Below, one piece after another: positions 1 through 10,799 of a stretch of 64,000 bases of DNA. Source of the DNA: Solanum dulcamara. Taxonomy: Eukaryota; Streptophyta; Magnoliopsida; Solanales; Solanaceae. Location: contig NC_077243.1 of NCBI RefSeq assembly GCF_947179165.1, positions 32,936,001 to 33,000,000 on the forward strand, read 5' to 3'. Positions within the stretch are counted from its first letter, which is position 1, and each line of letters opens with the position of its first letter. The notes beneath the pieces are model-generated. The model was not told the DNA's origin and did not search any database. It saw nothing but the letters and a program-made list of their open reading frames with translations. The position numbers and the translations under genes were made by a program.

Positions 1-955
1 CAGCTATTTGATGATTTCCTTTTTCACCACCTCTTAAATAGGTGGGGTTAGCCTTCATTGATGCTCTATCTTGAAATACAATTTTCCTCCAGCTGAATTT
101 TGTGAGTGCAAATTCTAGGGGGTATGCTTTCAATCCAATTGCTTTCTTTAATCTATGTAGTACCTCCCCAAGTTCTTTAAGATGTTCCACACTCAAATTT
201 GCAGCCACGATAATCGTTAAAGTGTTTCGTTCATCATAAAACACAAACTTGAGATGACAAGGCAACTCTTTAAATTCTAACACAGGCATCTCTTCAATAG
301 ATGGCTTGGCTATAAGGGTTGGCCTATTTTTTCCAATCAAGATCTAGGTTTTTAGGGGCGTAAGGGTGTGATTCCATTCCCTGTAAAGCATTCATAGTTT
401 CTTCATAGTCCTCTATGCAGTCACCAGCAAAATTTATAATTACGGCAGCCAAGGTCTTAACCGCAAACCTTTCCTCAATGGAAAACTCAATAAATCATCA
501 TCAAGTATGTCGATCACGGACATCACTGTCATGTCTCTAGGCTGTTTCATTGATTTGCACATGTTAAACTTCACCCCTTCATTATTTAGTTTGAAAGTAA
601 GCTCACCATTTTCCATATCTACTAGTGCTCTGCATGTGGCTAAAAATGGCCTTCACAAAATTATAGGTACTTTAAAATCAACCTCACAGTCCAAAATGAC
701 AAAGTCGGATGAAAAGATGAAACTATCAAGGCTTACCAAAAAATCACAAAGAATTTCCACGGACCTTTGAACTGATCGATCTGTAATCAACAATCTCATA
801 GTAGTAGGTTTAGGGGCTCCTAAGACCAACTGCGTGTAGATAGATAGCGACATAAGATTTAAACTAGCCCCCAGATCACACAATGCTCTAGAAAAATTAA
901 ATGCACCAATTGTGCATGTAATGGTAAATGCACGTGTATCTTCCTTCTTCTCCAC
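1..955 (-). pseudogene. Element A pol remnant: aspartic protease and pre-RT linker
   Basis: The longest open stretch (955-653, 100 residues) has the retroviral-type protease signature CDLGASLNLMSLSIY, with Asp of the D-[ST/L]-G-A type. It continues into the strand-rich FVILDCEVDF segment typical of plant gypsy proteases. Downstream on the minus strand (about 345-1) the translation runs through a segment of the type PSIEEMPVLEFKELPCHLKF, which in this lineage links protease to reverse transcriptase. Stops interrupt the frame between 653 and 345. Protease would have processed the gag-pol polyprotein in the virus-like particle. The RT itself is beyond the left edge of the window. Confidence 0.75.
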
Positions 956-999
956 TAAGAACCTTATAGCAATAGAACTATAATGATGAGATTATCTTG

Positions 1000-2950
1000 T
1001 TACTCGAAGTTGACCATTTTGTTCTTTGTGACCAGGTCTTTCATGAACTTAGCATAGCCTGGCATATGCTCTAGCGCCTCCACTAAAGAAATATTTATTA
1101 AGATCTCCTTAAGCATCAAAATGAACTTCAAGAACTTACCATCTTCAGTGACTTTTCCAACTCTGTAGGAATAGTAGAGGTAGTTTAGGAATTGGCGGAA
1201 ATGGCTGAAACACCTCTGCTTTGGATTTTTCTTTGTTCTTACCCTTTTGATAACCCTTTGGATTAACTTCCACCTCCTAAGACTCATCATCAACAAGTAC
1301 CTCCTCGTTAACTCCACTTTTGACACGTTCATCGGTTTCATATCAAACATCTTTCTCCTACTCAATACTTACGGGTACCATTCCTAAAAGCGTCTTTTCA
1401 CTCCTAGTTGTCATTGACATATATTTTACAACTTTCCATGGGTTTTAAATTGTGTCCTTGGGAAGTGTGTCATTATTCCTCTAATTCAAAGTAGTTGATA
1501 ATTGTCCCATCTAATGCTCTAACTGTTTGATGGAAGTGGAGTGTAAATTCACTAACTGACTCATGTTAGAAATATCATATTTAAGATCTTTGACACCAAC
1601 CACTGTAGATTTCACCTTCTGCAGCACCTTAGCCAGCATCTCTTCCATTCTTGAGCTACCTATTCCATTTCCAACCCGATCTTTGTTTCCAAAAGGCACA
1701 TAGACTCTACTTCGATCATTTTTGAAGTTATCCTTATTGTGTCAATTACCTTGATAGTGGTTTCCTTCCCTGATAAAATATTCATCCTTTTGATAATTTT
1801 GACCTTTGTTTCCTGAATTGTAAGTTTGGAAACCCCCTGGTTGTTCAGATACTTTATTTCCTTATCATAGTCGAAGTTCAGATCATCATATCGACTTGCA
1901 GCCCCTACTGTATTTACCTTTTCAGCACCTCTAGCTAGCAAGCGCTTGGTCAGTAGATCCATCTGAGTCTCAATATATGCCATGTCCTGGTCTCACTCTT
2001 TTTTTCTCCTCCGTCATTATGCTAACATCTTAAATGTATAACCAATCCCTCTAACTTTAGATTCTTTTTTGTGCTAAGATCTATTATTATTTGAGACCTT
2101 GTATAATATAGCAGCAGCTTCTAGAAAAGTTTTTGACATGAATGATCCTCCACAGACTACATCAACAATAGGCTAGGTCACAAAGTTACATGATCTCTAG
2201 AAAATTTTCATCAGATGATCCTTTCTTAGTTTATGGTTTGAGCATTGCTTTAACTTCTGGCTAAATCCTAATTAAGAATTGTGTAGGGCTTCAGTAGGTA
2301 AATGGTTATGGTCGTTAATTTCATCCTTCAACTACAACTTCTTTGAATTTGGGAAGAACCTTTTCGGCAATGCTTACCTCAACTCCCTCCAAGTGGTGAT
2401 GGAATCGTGTAGTAGCTTATTCAACCACTTTATTGCATCTCCATATAGAGACAATGGAAACAATCTTAGCTGAATTGTTATTTGGCTGACCCCAGGGATC
2501 TGTGAAGATTTGCATGTGGAAATAAAGTTCATTAGATATTTCGAATCATCTTCAGTTATTCCTCTAAACAATCATTTCAAGTTCAAAAGATGAAGCATGG
2601 TACTCGTTATAAGAAACTTCAATCTTGCTTGTAATGGTGAAAGAACTATAGTTCCAGTGGCTCCGAGTCCATCTATATCTGGATCATTGTCATCCAAAGA
2701 AAAATCAACAGAAAGTTGCCCTCTACCTCTAGGCGTTGGCTGACAATGTTGAGCTACCCTATCTTCTTCACCTTTCTATTCATCCCCCAGATTATCATTG
2801 TAATCATTGTTATCCAAGGCTTGAGCCTTAACAATCTCTCTCAACCTTAGCTTTTTATGCTCTTGCGCATTCATTTTTTGATGAATGGACTTTGCAAGTT
2901 CAAGATCATAGGAGATCAATAGTTCACACTTACTTCGAGTATTTGGCATG
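1000..2950 (-). pseudogene. Element A gag remnant
   Basis: A Retrotrans_gag-like capsid segment is visible at 2571-2374 (RLFPLSLYGDAIKWLNKL and ITTWREL), the conserved heart of plant gypsy Gag. Further along the minus strand, 1983-1511 holds Lys/Asn-rich linker sequence. At 1365-1000 the segment EHMPGYAKFMKDLVTKNK is a phrase commonly found just before the protease in this lineage. Gag would form the cytoplasmic virus-like particle. The frame is broken into at least four pieces by stops and shifts, so this is a dead copy. The start is not certain: no clear intact N-terminus was found near 2950. Confidence 0.7.
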
Positions 2951-3054
2951 CATTAACCTATACCCTTCAGAAACAAAAATAAGAAATAAAATTAAAATTA
3001 GGAAAGAGAACTACAAACTAAAATAATTGCTAATAGAATATCTCAAAGTTGTAT

Positions 3055-3074
3055 TCTCCGGCAACGACGTCAAA
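3055..3074 (-). promoter_or_regulatory. Primer-binding site of element A
   Basis: On the minus strand the LTR edge ending in CA (3078-3079) is followed after a few bases by TTGACGTCGTTGCCGGAGA. This is close to the GGCGCCGTTGCCGGGGA-type primer site found next to the 5' LTR of Athila/Tat elements. It fixes the orientation of element A and marks the inner end of its 5' LTR. Several positions differ from the family form, consistent with age. Confidence 0.65.
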
Positions 3075-3077
3075 ATT

Positions 3078-3500
3078 TGATACGCCAAACTAACACCTCA
3101 ATCAAGAAGTATAAAGCGGTGGTTCCCAAATATAGAACCCAACTAGGTTGGGGTCGATCCCATAGATAAAGTGGAGGAAATAAGCCTCCTAACGCGATTT
3201 GAACGGTGGTTTCGTTCAATTTTTGAACTGTAGGAAGTATAATAGATGAAGATTCATCTCCTATGTTCCTTGTAACTTGCAGCAACCCACATTTTTTTAA
3301 AGCTACAATTCTTTCTGCTTTCAGCAACTCCTCAGACGAAACATGAACAGTGATCACTTCAGTATTTTGGAGATTTGAGGAGCTGTAGATGAAATCTGGT
3401 AATGTGATAACTTTTGTTGTGTTCGTATCGACGGTATCTACGATTTCATCTTTCGGGCGAAGTTTTTCAACATCAAGAGGTGGGTCCCACCCCATTTCCG
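3078..3500 (-). repeat. 5' LTR of element A (inner part)
   Basis: The segment just outside the primer-binding site includes a stretch typical of LTR U5 sequence (a GGGTCGATCCC block near 3150-3160). On the minus strand it carries an open frame of 141 codons (3495-3070) that ends exactly at the LTR border. The frame begins MGWDPPLDVEKL and looks protein-like in its first 100 codons. I recognise no domain in it, and its last 40 codons are clearly LTR sequence. The outer LTR end was not identified, because the second LTR is outside the window and no direct comparison is possible. Confidence 0.5.
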
Positions 3501-5717
3501 TTTTTATGCCTAAAATACCCTTATGGGGAGCCTTTTGCTAGAGATGTTTTAGAGAGAGGAAGTGATTCAATATTTTTTCTATATTCAATATAGTAAAATA
3601 GAAATAATAATAAGATGGGAAAAAAAGTCAGTATCCGAGTCCACAGAATTCAGTGTGTCTCCTAGGGAATTTAATTCCTTCACTGTATCCGAGGTTATAG
3701 ATAAAACGGATAAAATATTTAAGAAGTAGTGGTACGTCAAACTTCAATAATTTCAGCGAACTCAAAAGTCATCAACGAAATCACAGAAAAACTCCAACTT
3801 TGTTTTAAGAAAATATAGATAGAAGAGAGAGAAAATTTGATGCATAAAACTGAAAGAAAGTCTCTCTATTTATAGATAGAAATAGGTGTGAACTCACCAT
3901 TTCGTTGCGCGAATTAATTATATTATGGTTAGATCAACTTCATGATTGATGGGGTCATTCACAAGAGGGTTGTTATTGATATTGGTCTGCCTATCATTTT
4001 TTGGTGTCAACCAAGTGCAAATTGGTTAGTAACAGTTGAGTAGAATCAAAACAACACCACAATTATTCTCAATCCTAAATTGCTTACCCCAAAAAATGTA
4101 CAGATGAATTTATAACATGATTTAAAATAAATGTAGATTGAATTGATCGAGATAATGGTATAACAAAATGACAAATAAAATTATAATATATAAGCTAGAA
4201 TCAATTAAACGGATTTAGTAAGCGTAAATAAGTAAAGCTTGTTTGGCCTGATTTTGGAGATATCCTCTAGGAAGATGATTCCAGAGAAGCTAAGCACTGA
4301 TAGGAAATTAAATGATTGTACTGATATTCTTGCTAATAGAGTATGAATCAGGTGTCAAGCGGGGGAAAAAATGATGAAGGTTCGGCGAGGGTGAATTGTG
4401 TAATTAAATAGCATTAAATTGTGAGGAAGTGACGTCTGGAACGGTTCTGTAACAAGTGATGTCATATGTTGGTTCTTCCTTCGATTGCTTAGACCTTGGT
4501 CCACTTTCATTCATTCGAGGTGGATTGTACCAGCTTCCTCCAATGTAAAACTGCTGCTCTATCTTGACCACACGTCGTGTTTCTACACACATGCTAATGC
4601 CAACTCAGCCATCATTTTAGATTTATTTTTTTTCTTATGTACAAATATTTGACCGTGCAAAATCTATTAGTAATTTTTAACATGTTGTATTAGATAAATT
4701 CTAATCTCCTCACTTTTTATATGATACCTCTATGTATAACAGTTGAACTCAATAAAGGAAATAGGCACATGATCTCCAGTTCCAATCAGATCCTCTGGAA
4801 TTTCATATTGTGCAAAGTGAAATTAAAGATAGGGTGAATGATTTGGACTGGTCTCTGCTTCCAGTTACATGCCCTTGTTGCCTAATGTTTTAAGAAATGG
4901 AGGGAAAAGGGGCAAGGGTCTTTGTATTCACAGAGAACAGGTCAAGAGGTCCCATTTTGCCTTTAGTTTTAAGAAAATAAACAAACAAAAAGACAAAAGT
5001 TGCTGCACTAGTCTAAAAGTGGTGGTATTATTAGATAGTGGAAAACCTCGCGCCGAAGTAATCATCAGACAGTATCAATATGGAAGAATTCTATGCAAAT
5101 TTTTGTGAAAGATAAAGAAACAAAACTTTTTTATTACACTATTGTGTTTGGCAGAAACAAAAATCGTATCCACCCCCAAAGATTATATTGATTTTTTCCA
5201 CAGTTCCATTTTTCCTTTTACACAAAATGAGCGTAACAAAGCAATATTTGCGACCTTTCAAGTTTTAATTTTCAAATGAACCATGAGAAGTGTAGTTTAT
5301 CTTCGATTAGTATTCTAAAACGTAAGTTTTATTTGAATATATTATATTTCCAGAGACAATAAATTTGGGATTTATGTTTAACAGACTCTATGGAAACAGG
5401 GATTTAAAACATAATTCTCTATTTATACTACTTTTCAGTGTTGTTTATATATGTGTATATTGTAGATATCGAAAACAATGGGTTCAATTGAACGTACCCT
5501 GATCTTAGGTCCATATTGACCTCATATGTTTATATGATCAAATGAAAGGAGGTTGAAATTGAGATGGAGACTTAGTGGAAGATTTTCAGTGGAAGTCTGA
5601 AAGAGTGACATACAAATTAGACCACTTATACCAAACTAAGCTTGAATTACATTAATTAAAAATTTAATTTCAAGATTACAAATTAAAACAGAATCCTAGA
5701 TAAGACATTTTTCAACC
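3501..5717. other. Gene-free stretch between element A and the MYB gene
   Basis: No convincing gene was found. On the minus strand TATAAATAG (3874-3866) is followed by a CT-rich leader-like stretch (about 3850-3790), resembling an LTR or gene promoter. A 62-codon minus-strand frame at 4592-4404 (starts MCVETRRVV) has an in-frame stop just upstream of its ATG and matches nothing I know. A 79-codon plus-strand frame at 4869-5108 has no recognisable domain. The part 5100-5717 is AT-rich and is the 3' flank of the MYB gene; no clear polyadenylation site was pinned down. Confidence 0.5.
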
Positions 5718-6616
5718 CTATATCTGATATCTTGTTGATTGGAACTGGAGTTGTGAGTTAGCATCAATAGTAATGTCACCATGTTCATCCCAAGACTGTG
5801 AAGCAATCTCATATGGGTACGCTACAAACGATGATCCAAAATCCATGTGATCTTCATGATGACTTGATAAGGTAGGATTCCAGCAGTTCACTATATCTGT
5901 TGTGGTTGTAAATTTCTGGAAAGAGGCGGTGGTTGTTGAATAAAACTTTTCTTTAGACAAGGAATTGATGTTGTATACTTGGGACGAGGCGTCGACAGTA
6001 AAATGGGCAGTGGTAATGTCATGAATACTAGGCCTCCTCTTATCTTTGCCTCCTGAAAGCTGCCTCTGATAGTATTTCTGAGCATGACTAGCCACTTGAG
6101 TTGGTGTTCTTGAAATTACCATTTTCTTGGATATGTTCCTCCAATCCCCTTTTCCATACTTTTCAAGTCCCATCAAGAATCTCCTATACCAAATCAAAAA
6201 TCTATTAACAACAAATTTAAGGGGGGAAAACAGAGGAAAAATAGATGTAGGATGCACCTGTGTTCTTCCTCTGTCCATGGTACACCTTTCTTTCTTTCTT
6301 GATCAGATGATTTGGACCCTCTTTTTCTAAATGTTTGTAATCCAGAATGATCAACCAATTCCAACGTAATCGAAGAGGCGAAATAACCAGGATTTGGTAC
6401 CAATCCAGCTTCAATATCAGAAACATCTGCAACAAGTTCCTTGTATTGATTTATTACATCAACAACTGACTTTCCAGGGATGAGAGCTGCCACCTTGAAC
6501 CACCTATCAGGAGTATTCTCATCGTATATTGCAATACCACTTTCAAACTGCTTGTTCTCTTCTTTAGTCCATTCTCTTGAATTTGGTAAAAAAGAAGTAG
6601 AAAATAAAGTTTCCAT
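5718..6616 (-). CDS. DIVARICATA-like MYB/SANT transcription factor, two exons
   Basis: Exon 1 is 6616-6258 and exon 2 is 6183-5718. The intron (6257-6184, 74 bp) starts GTGCAT and ends TATAG. Together they give 825 bases, exactly 275 codons with stop (274 residues). Residues about 13-64 form an N-terminal SANT/MYB repeat ([14 protein letters not shown] ... [17 protein letters not shown]). Residues about 111-162 form the second, DNA-binding repeat beginning [15 protein letters not shown], with the SHAQKY signature at 152-157 in the form [10 protein letters not shown], then [15 protein letters not shown]. This pairing is the DIVARICATA / I-box-binding family of nuclear regulators, which bind GATAAG-type sites and control floral symmetry, stress or light responses. 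Most relatives have SHAQKYF; here it is SHAQKYY. The C-terminal part is Ser/Thr-rich and acidic. The ATG at 6616 is the first in frame, and a TATATAT lies at 6648-6654, very close upstream. It is the only intact host gene in the window. Confidence 0.93.
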
Positions 6617-7736
6617 TTCCCACTACTACACAATAAGTGGAGCTAAGTATATATGTGTAGATCGATGATAAGATTTTTATGATTCCCCCAAAGGTAGTTA
6701 TAGAATCATATACTGGGAATAAGAATACCCTTGTGTTCTTTTTTGGTTTTTTTAACAAAATCTTGGATTAGAGAAAGACTCTACTTTTCAGAATAAAAAA
6801 AAATAAAAAATTAGCAAGTGAGAAGTGTATAATAGAGTAAAATGAGTTTTTAGAAAGCTGATGTATAGACAGTGGCAGCAGATTTGTGAATCGTGGTTTG
6901 TATTATATGAAATGAAATAAAAGAAAAGGAGACATGGAACGGGTCCACCAGTCGTAAGCTTAGATATGTGTATTACTACATGCTACACGTTTCTATTTAC
7001 TCATAAATATCAGCGACGTTAGTGCATGAGATTTTAAAAGATACTCCTTTTACTTATTGCACTTAGATATGTTCATTAAAAAATAATATGATTAACATGA
7101 TTTTTTAAAACTGATTTAAAAAGAAAATGACAACTGAATTAAAACTAAGTACCATTTTATGTTAGCATAAAGGACGTCCATAGATCATCCTCACTTTTTT
7201 CTTTGTTTATCCGGGTTCCAACTTCTTCCTTTACCTTATATAGAATAGGAGGAATTATCTCTTATTTAATCAGGGTGTATTTAAGGGATTCCAGGTTTGT
7301 GAGAACCCATGGTCTCCTTTTAAGATTATAGATAGTGGTGTTATATTTTTTTAAAAGATATTTAGATATAGATGTGTGAGTACACTCGAAATATCATATA
7401 ATGCGATGATAAAATTGGGTACATCTTTTTAAATTAGGTTAAAATTTTATATTTTATATTTATCTTATTTTTTCTTTCTAAAAAATTGGGAAGCAACTCT
7501 CTAAGTGGTTATTGGTAGCACTTTTGGCATTTTAATTAATATATAATAATTTTTTCCTTTAAGATTTCAAAATTTTCAAGTCTGTCACGTTGGAAATTTC
7601 TAATTTTTTTAAGCATGATATTTTTTTTTTGTATAATTAAACCAAATATGTATATTAAAACTAGTATATAGGATGGATGATATAACATACAATCAATGTG
7701 TTCAACCAGTCTCAATACCTTTGACACGAAACATAG
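6617..7736. other. Upstream flank of the MYB gene, no gene seen
   Basis: The sequence is AT-rich with several poly-A/T runs. It is the likely promoter region of the MYB gene on the minus strand. Apart from TATATAT at 6648-6654 I see no element I can name with confidence. Short open frames on both strands are low-complexity and lack any domain. At its right end it runs into a compound microsatellite. Confidence 0.5.
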
Positions 7737-7757
7737 CTCTCTCTCTCTCTCTCTCTT

Positions 7758-7788
<31 letters not shown>

Positions 7789-7789
7789 G
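7737..7789. repeat. Compound microsatellite (CT)n(TA)n(CA)n
   Basis: About ten CT units are followed by about eleven TA units and five CA units. It sits at the left border of the plus-strand pararetrovirus block. Integrated pararetroviruses in plants have been reported next to TA dinucleotide repeats, so the position may mark the integration point. Confidence 0.9.
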
Positions 7790-7962
7790 ATAATAGCCTT
7801 ATTGATAGAATTAAATATAGAAATAGATAAATTAATAAAAGAAAAACAACCTGAAAACCAGGCTTCTAAGAATACAAAAATAGACGAATTAATTACCTAA
7901 TTAAAGAGAGTTGAAATAACCCCACAGAAAGATAAACAAAAACTAACTAGAAAATCACAAAA

Positions 7963-8992
7963 ATGGACTTTCTTTCAAATAGATCAAGAAGAATCATCGA
8001 AGAAGACAGGCCAAGAGTAAGTTTTTCAGACAATAGAATTGGTAATAATATTATTTCTCGAATATTAGCAAGAAAACACTCTAACGAAGAACAAAATCAA
8101 GGACTAAATGAAATAATAGATGTAGACAAAGAGTTACAAATTTTTCAACAAAATCAATTAAAATTATTAAATTCAAAGACATTATACAACGTAAAATATT
8201 TCTCTAGAGATAATCAATTATACAGACATTGTCGAGAAGAGCAGATATCGGCAATAGGAGAACTTTTCAACACTAAATTTGGTAAACCCTGCATTCTTAA
8301 AGACAATAAAAAATCCTAGAATGATGTTAATGCATATGGGACTAATAGTCATAGGAATAAAAGGATTAACTAGAAAGAATTTAGGATCTAAAGTTCTAAT
8401 AGTACTATATGATGATAGGTGGTCAAACCTAAAGAAATCTATAATAGGTTTAACAGAAGTAGATATGACTAATAATGGAGGGATATTTTATATTAGCCCA
8501 GATTTCTTAATAAATCTAAAAGAATTTGAAAAAAATATTAAACTAGAAATTCAAACCAAAGGATACGAAGAAATGAATAATGGAAATAATTTATTGATGT
8601 GCGAAGGTTTTATAGGAAAAATGACTCTAAGTAGTAATACAAAGTTTAAACTTCAACTAAATGATGTAGTTGAGGTAATGGGAAACAAAGGAATAAAATT
8701 AATAAAGCCAATAAAAATAAATCCAGAAGAGTATGCAGCACTAGAATGGAATCTAGAAAAACTTAGCAAACCAAAGGTATTTGCACTAGAAGCTTATTTA
8801 ATGTATACTAATTCTAAAGGAGAAACAATTAGATTCACTGATTATACTTATACAAGTCAAAAAGAACTAGATGCTAATGAAACAGAAAGAACCATAGAGA
8901 CGGAACAAGAAGCATTTATGAACATACAAATAATTCAAGAAGGCTATGAAGTAGATAACGCCATACAAGAAGCAAAAAGGATATACAAATAA
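7963..8992 (+). pseudogene. EPRV movement protein (30K-superfamily-like), frameshifted
   Basis: Two overlapping frames cover the gene. The first (7963-8319) starts with an ATG and encodes the N-terminal region. The second (8279-8992, shifted by one base) encodes the core, with HMGLIVIGIKGLTRKNLG, then a YDDRW segment and IGLTEVDMTNNGG, features of caulimovirid cell-to-cell movement proteins. Such proteins line modified plasmodesmata in infected plants. The frame is lost between about 8279 and 8319, so no complete product can be made from this copy. The C-terminal part is acidic and ends at a stop at 8990-8992. The family assignment rests on motif order and genome position, and a profile search was not possible. 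Confidence 0.72.
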
Positions 8993-9000
8993 AATAATTA

Positions 9001-10440
9001 TATAGTCTTTAAATGCAAAGGATGCAAAAGAGGAAAAATGAATATAACGGAGACCATAAACCATTTTAGAGCATGTAAAGACAGAAATGATAATTTAGCA
9101 TATAGAACATAAGGTTTGGAATCTCTATATACAATTCCTGATAATGAAGAGAACGAATATATTTTATCTATAACTAGTCATGAAGAATTAATGGAAGCAA
9201 CTACCTCTACTAGTGCTAGCCCTTTTCAAAAGACGACTTCGGCACAAATAGTTAGTTATAATACAGAAAATCTATCACGAAAAAGGGTATATAGATCTAA
9301 TTCAGACACAGAAATAAAATAAAATATAAAACCAGCAGGAAGAAAAATGCCAATAGAAAAACCCATTAGATTACAAAAGGGAGAAAACAAAGAAAAAATA
9401 CTAAATATAGCTACCATGATCCACAAATGTGGAATACATTTATTGATTTATGGAAAGGAATAGTAGTAGCAGACTATATAAAAACTTATAGTGAAACAGA
9501 TGTAGAAACAATGTATAAATACCTAGAAACATTCCTAGGAGAATCATCTAAGGCAGTGTGGGAAGCATTCAAACAAAATTTTCCCCAAGAATTTCAAGGC
9601 TTAATAAACTACTTAGGACCAAACCCTTATACTTTCACAACAAAATACATGTTTTACTAATAGGAGAAGATCAAAATAGTGGTTTAGTAGCATTACAAAG
9701 AAACGCGGCAATAAAGTTAAGAAAAACTAAGCATTTCAAACTAGCTACATATAAACAACTTCCTTAAAGACTATTTTTACTATTGTACCATTAGTGGGAA
9801 CACTTTTGATGAAGAATTAGGAAAAAACTTATTTATTAAATTACCAGGAGCTTTAGGATGAGAAATAGAAGATAGATGGTATAAAAGAGAAGCGGTAGTT
9901 CAGAACCCCATAGCCCTATGGTCTATAGGACAAAAAATACAACATGTAATGGAAGTATTACAAGAAAAATGTACCAACATATAGATACAAAAATAGCTAA
10001 AACAAAATAAAATAAATTTCTGTAAAACCATGATATATACAACACAAAGCTATGATAAGAACCACGTAAACCAAAGAAATATAAAAGACGATCCACTTAC
10101 AATCAGAGACCATTTAACCGTAAAAAATACTACTTACGTATATCTTCAGCTAAAAAGCCATGCTTAAATAAAAACAAACATGTTAGAAAATATAGAAATG
10201 ATAGAAATTATAAGAATAAATTAGAATGTTATACTTGTGGAAGTATAGAACACTTAGCAAATATATGTCCCAAAAAAAATAACAGTAGAACTAGAAACTC
10301 TCCATTGATAGAAGACTTTCAAGAAACCCTATTAAATGTGGATGAATACATGTCAGACACTGAAAGTATATATTCTATTATGAGTATCGAAGTAGATGAC
10401 AGAACCCAATTGGAGTCATCTGATTTAGAATAAGATAATT
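9001..10440 (+). pseudogene. EPRV coat protein region with CCHC zinc knuckle, broken
   Basis: The segment 9001-9111 reads through a Cys-containing motif (FKCKGCKRGKMN then HFRACK) that could bind zinc, and 9116-9322 is a Ser/Thr-rich linker. The capsid core lies at 9427-9950, spread over at least three frames, and includes GKNLFIKLPGALG and EIEDRWYKR. A basic Lys/Arg-rich stretch (10050-10200) precedes a textbook knuckle CYTCGSIEHLANIC (CX2CX4HX4C) at 10227-10268. An acidic tail follows to about 10430. Basic region, knuckle and acidic tail are the usual order in caulimovirid coat proteins, which package the viral DNA. At least five stops or shifts disable it. Confidence 0.75.
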
Positions 10441-10479
10441 TAATAAATGAAATAGGATTAGAAATAAATGAATTAAACC

Positions 10480-10790
10480 TATAAAATTTACAAGGCAGTA
10501 CTATGATGAATACTATCCAATAATGTAATCATGACTTTGAAAGACAAAAAGGAATAGATAGTAATCAACGTAGTATATGTAAATGGTACCTTAGTCAAAC
10601 AAATAAAGTTAAATGTCAAAAATGTTATATGAAAGCTTGTATTAGTTATATAGAAGATAAGCTAAAAATTAAAATAAATAAACAACAAGAACATACACAA
10701 ATAAGAGACCAAGATACTAATCTAAGATTAATAACAATAGAAACAAGAATAAATGAATTAGAACAAAGACCAGTGGGCGCCATAACCTTA
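10480..10790 (+). pseudogene. EPRV Cys-rich and coiled-coil segment before the protease
   Basis: The translation shows CKWYLSQTNKVKCQKCYMKAC, a four-cysteine cluster, followed by a Gln/Glu-rich helical stretch to INELEQRPVGAI at about 10780. In the virus this would sit at the start of the protease-reverse transcriptase gene. The protease is not found next to it; it is on the opposite strand at 36054-35671. The viral reading ends near 10790, which is therefore a rearrangement breakpoint. Confidence 0.5.
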
Positions 10791-10799
10791 TATATTTGA

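Larger units (their letters stand above)
1..3079 (-). mobile_element. Ty3/gypsy element A, Athila/Tat-like, degraded and cut by the window edge
   Basis: Read on the minus strand, the order is LTR edge (about 3078 upward), primer-binding site (3055-3074), gag (about 2950-1000), aspartic protease (955-653) and the linker leading into reverse transcriptase (about 345-1). This is the order of a Ty3/gypsy polyprotein. The protease and linker wording and the LTR end followed by a TTGACGTCGTTGCCGGAGA primer site resemble the Athila/Tat lineage rather than the chromodomain elements seen further right. Many stops and frameshifts mean it cannot make a functional polyprotein. RT, RNase H, integrase and the 3' LTR lie outside the window to the left. 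The lineage is inferred from remembered family resemblance; gypsy superfamily is firm. Confidence 0.8.
7795..10790 (+). mobile_element. Endogenous pararetrovirus (Caulimoviridae), plus-strand block: movement and coat protein part
   Basis: This 3-kb block has very A-rich codon use and reads in order: a short tail resembling the end of ORF1 (7801-7900), movement protein (7963-8992), a Cys-bearing segment (9001-9315), coat protein core, CCHC knuckle (10227-10268), acidic tail, and a second Cys-rich segment (10520-10650). The order matches the 5' half of a caulimovirid genome just before the protease. All coding frames contain stops or shifts, so it is an inactive genomic copy. The remaining viral genes are on the minus strand (10.8-36.1 kb), so an inversion or a second integration lies between about 10790 and 10984. 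A genus close to Solendovirus is an inference. Confidence 0.8.

Noticed and set aside
4404..4592. 62-codon minus-strand frame as a possible small secreted peptide gene
   Set aside because: No signal peptide, no known motif, and an in-frame stop immediately upstream; could be chance.
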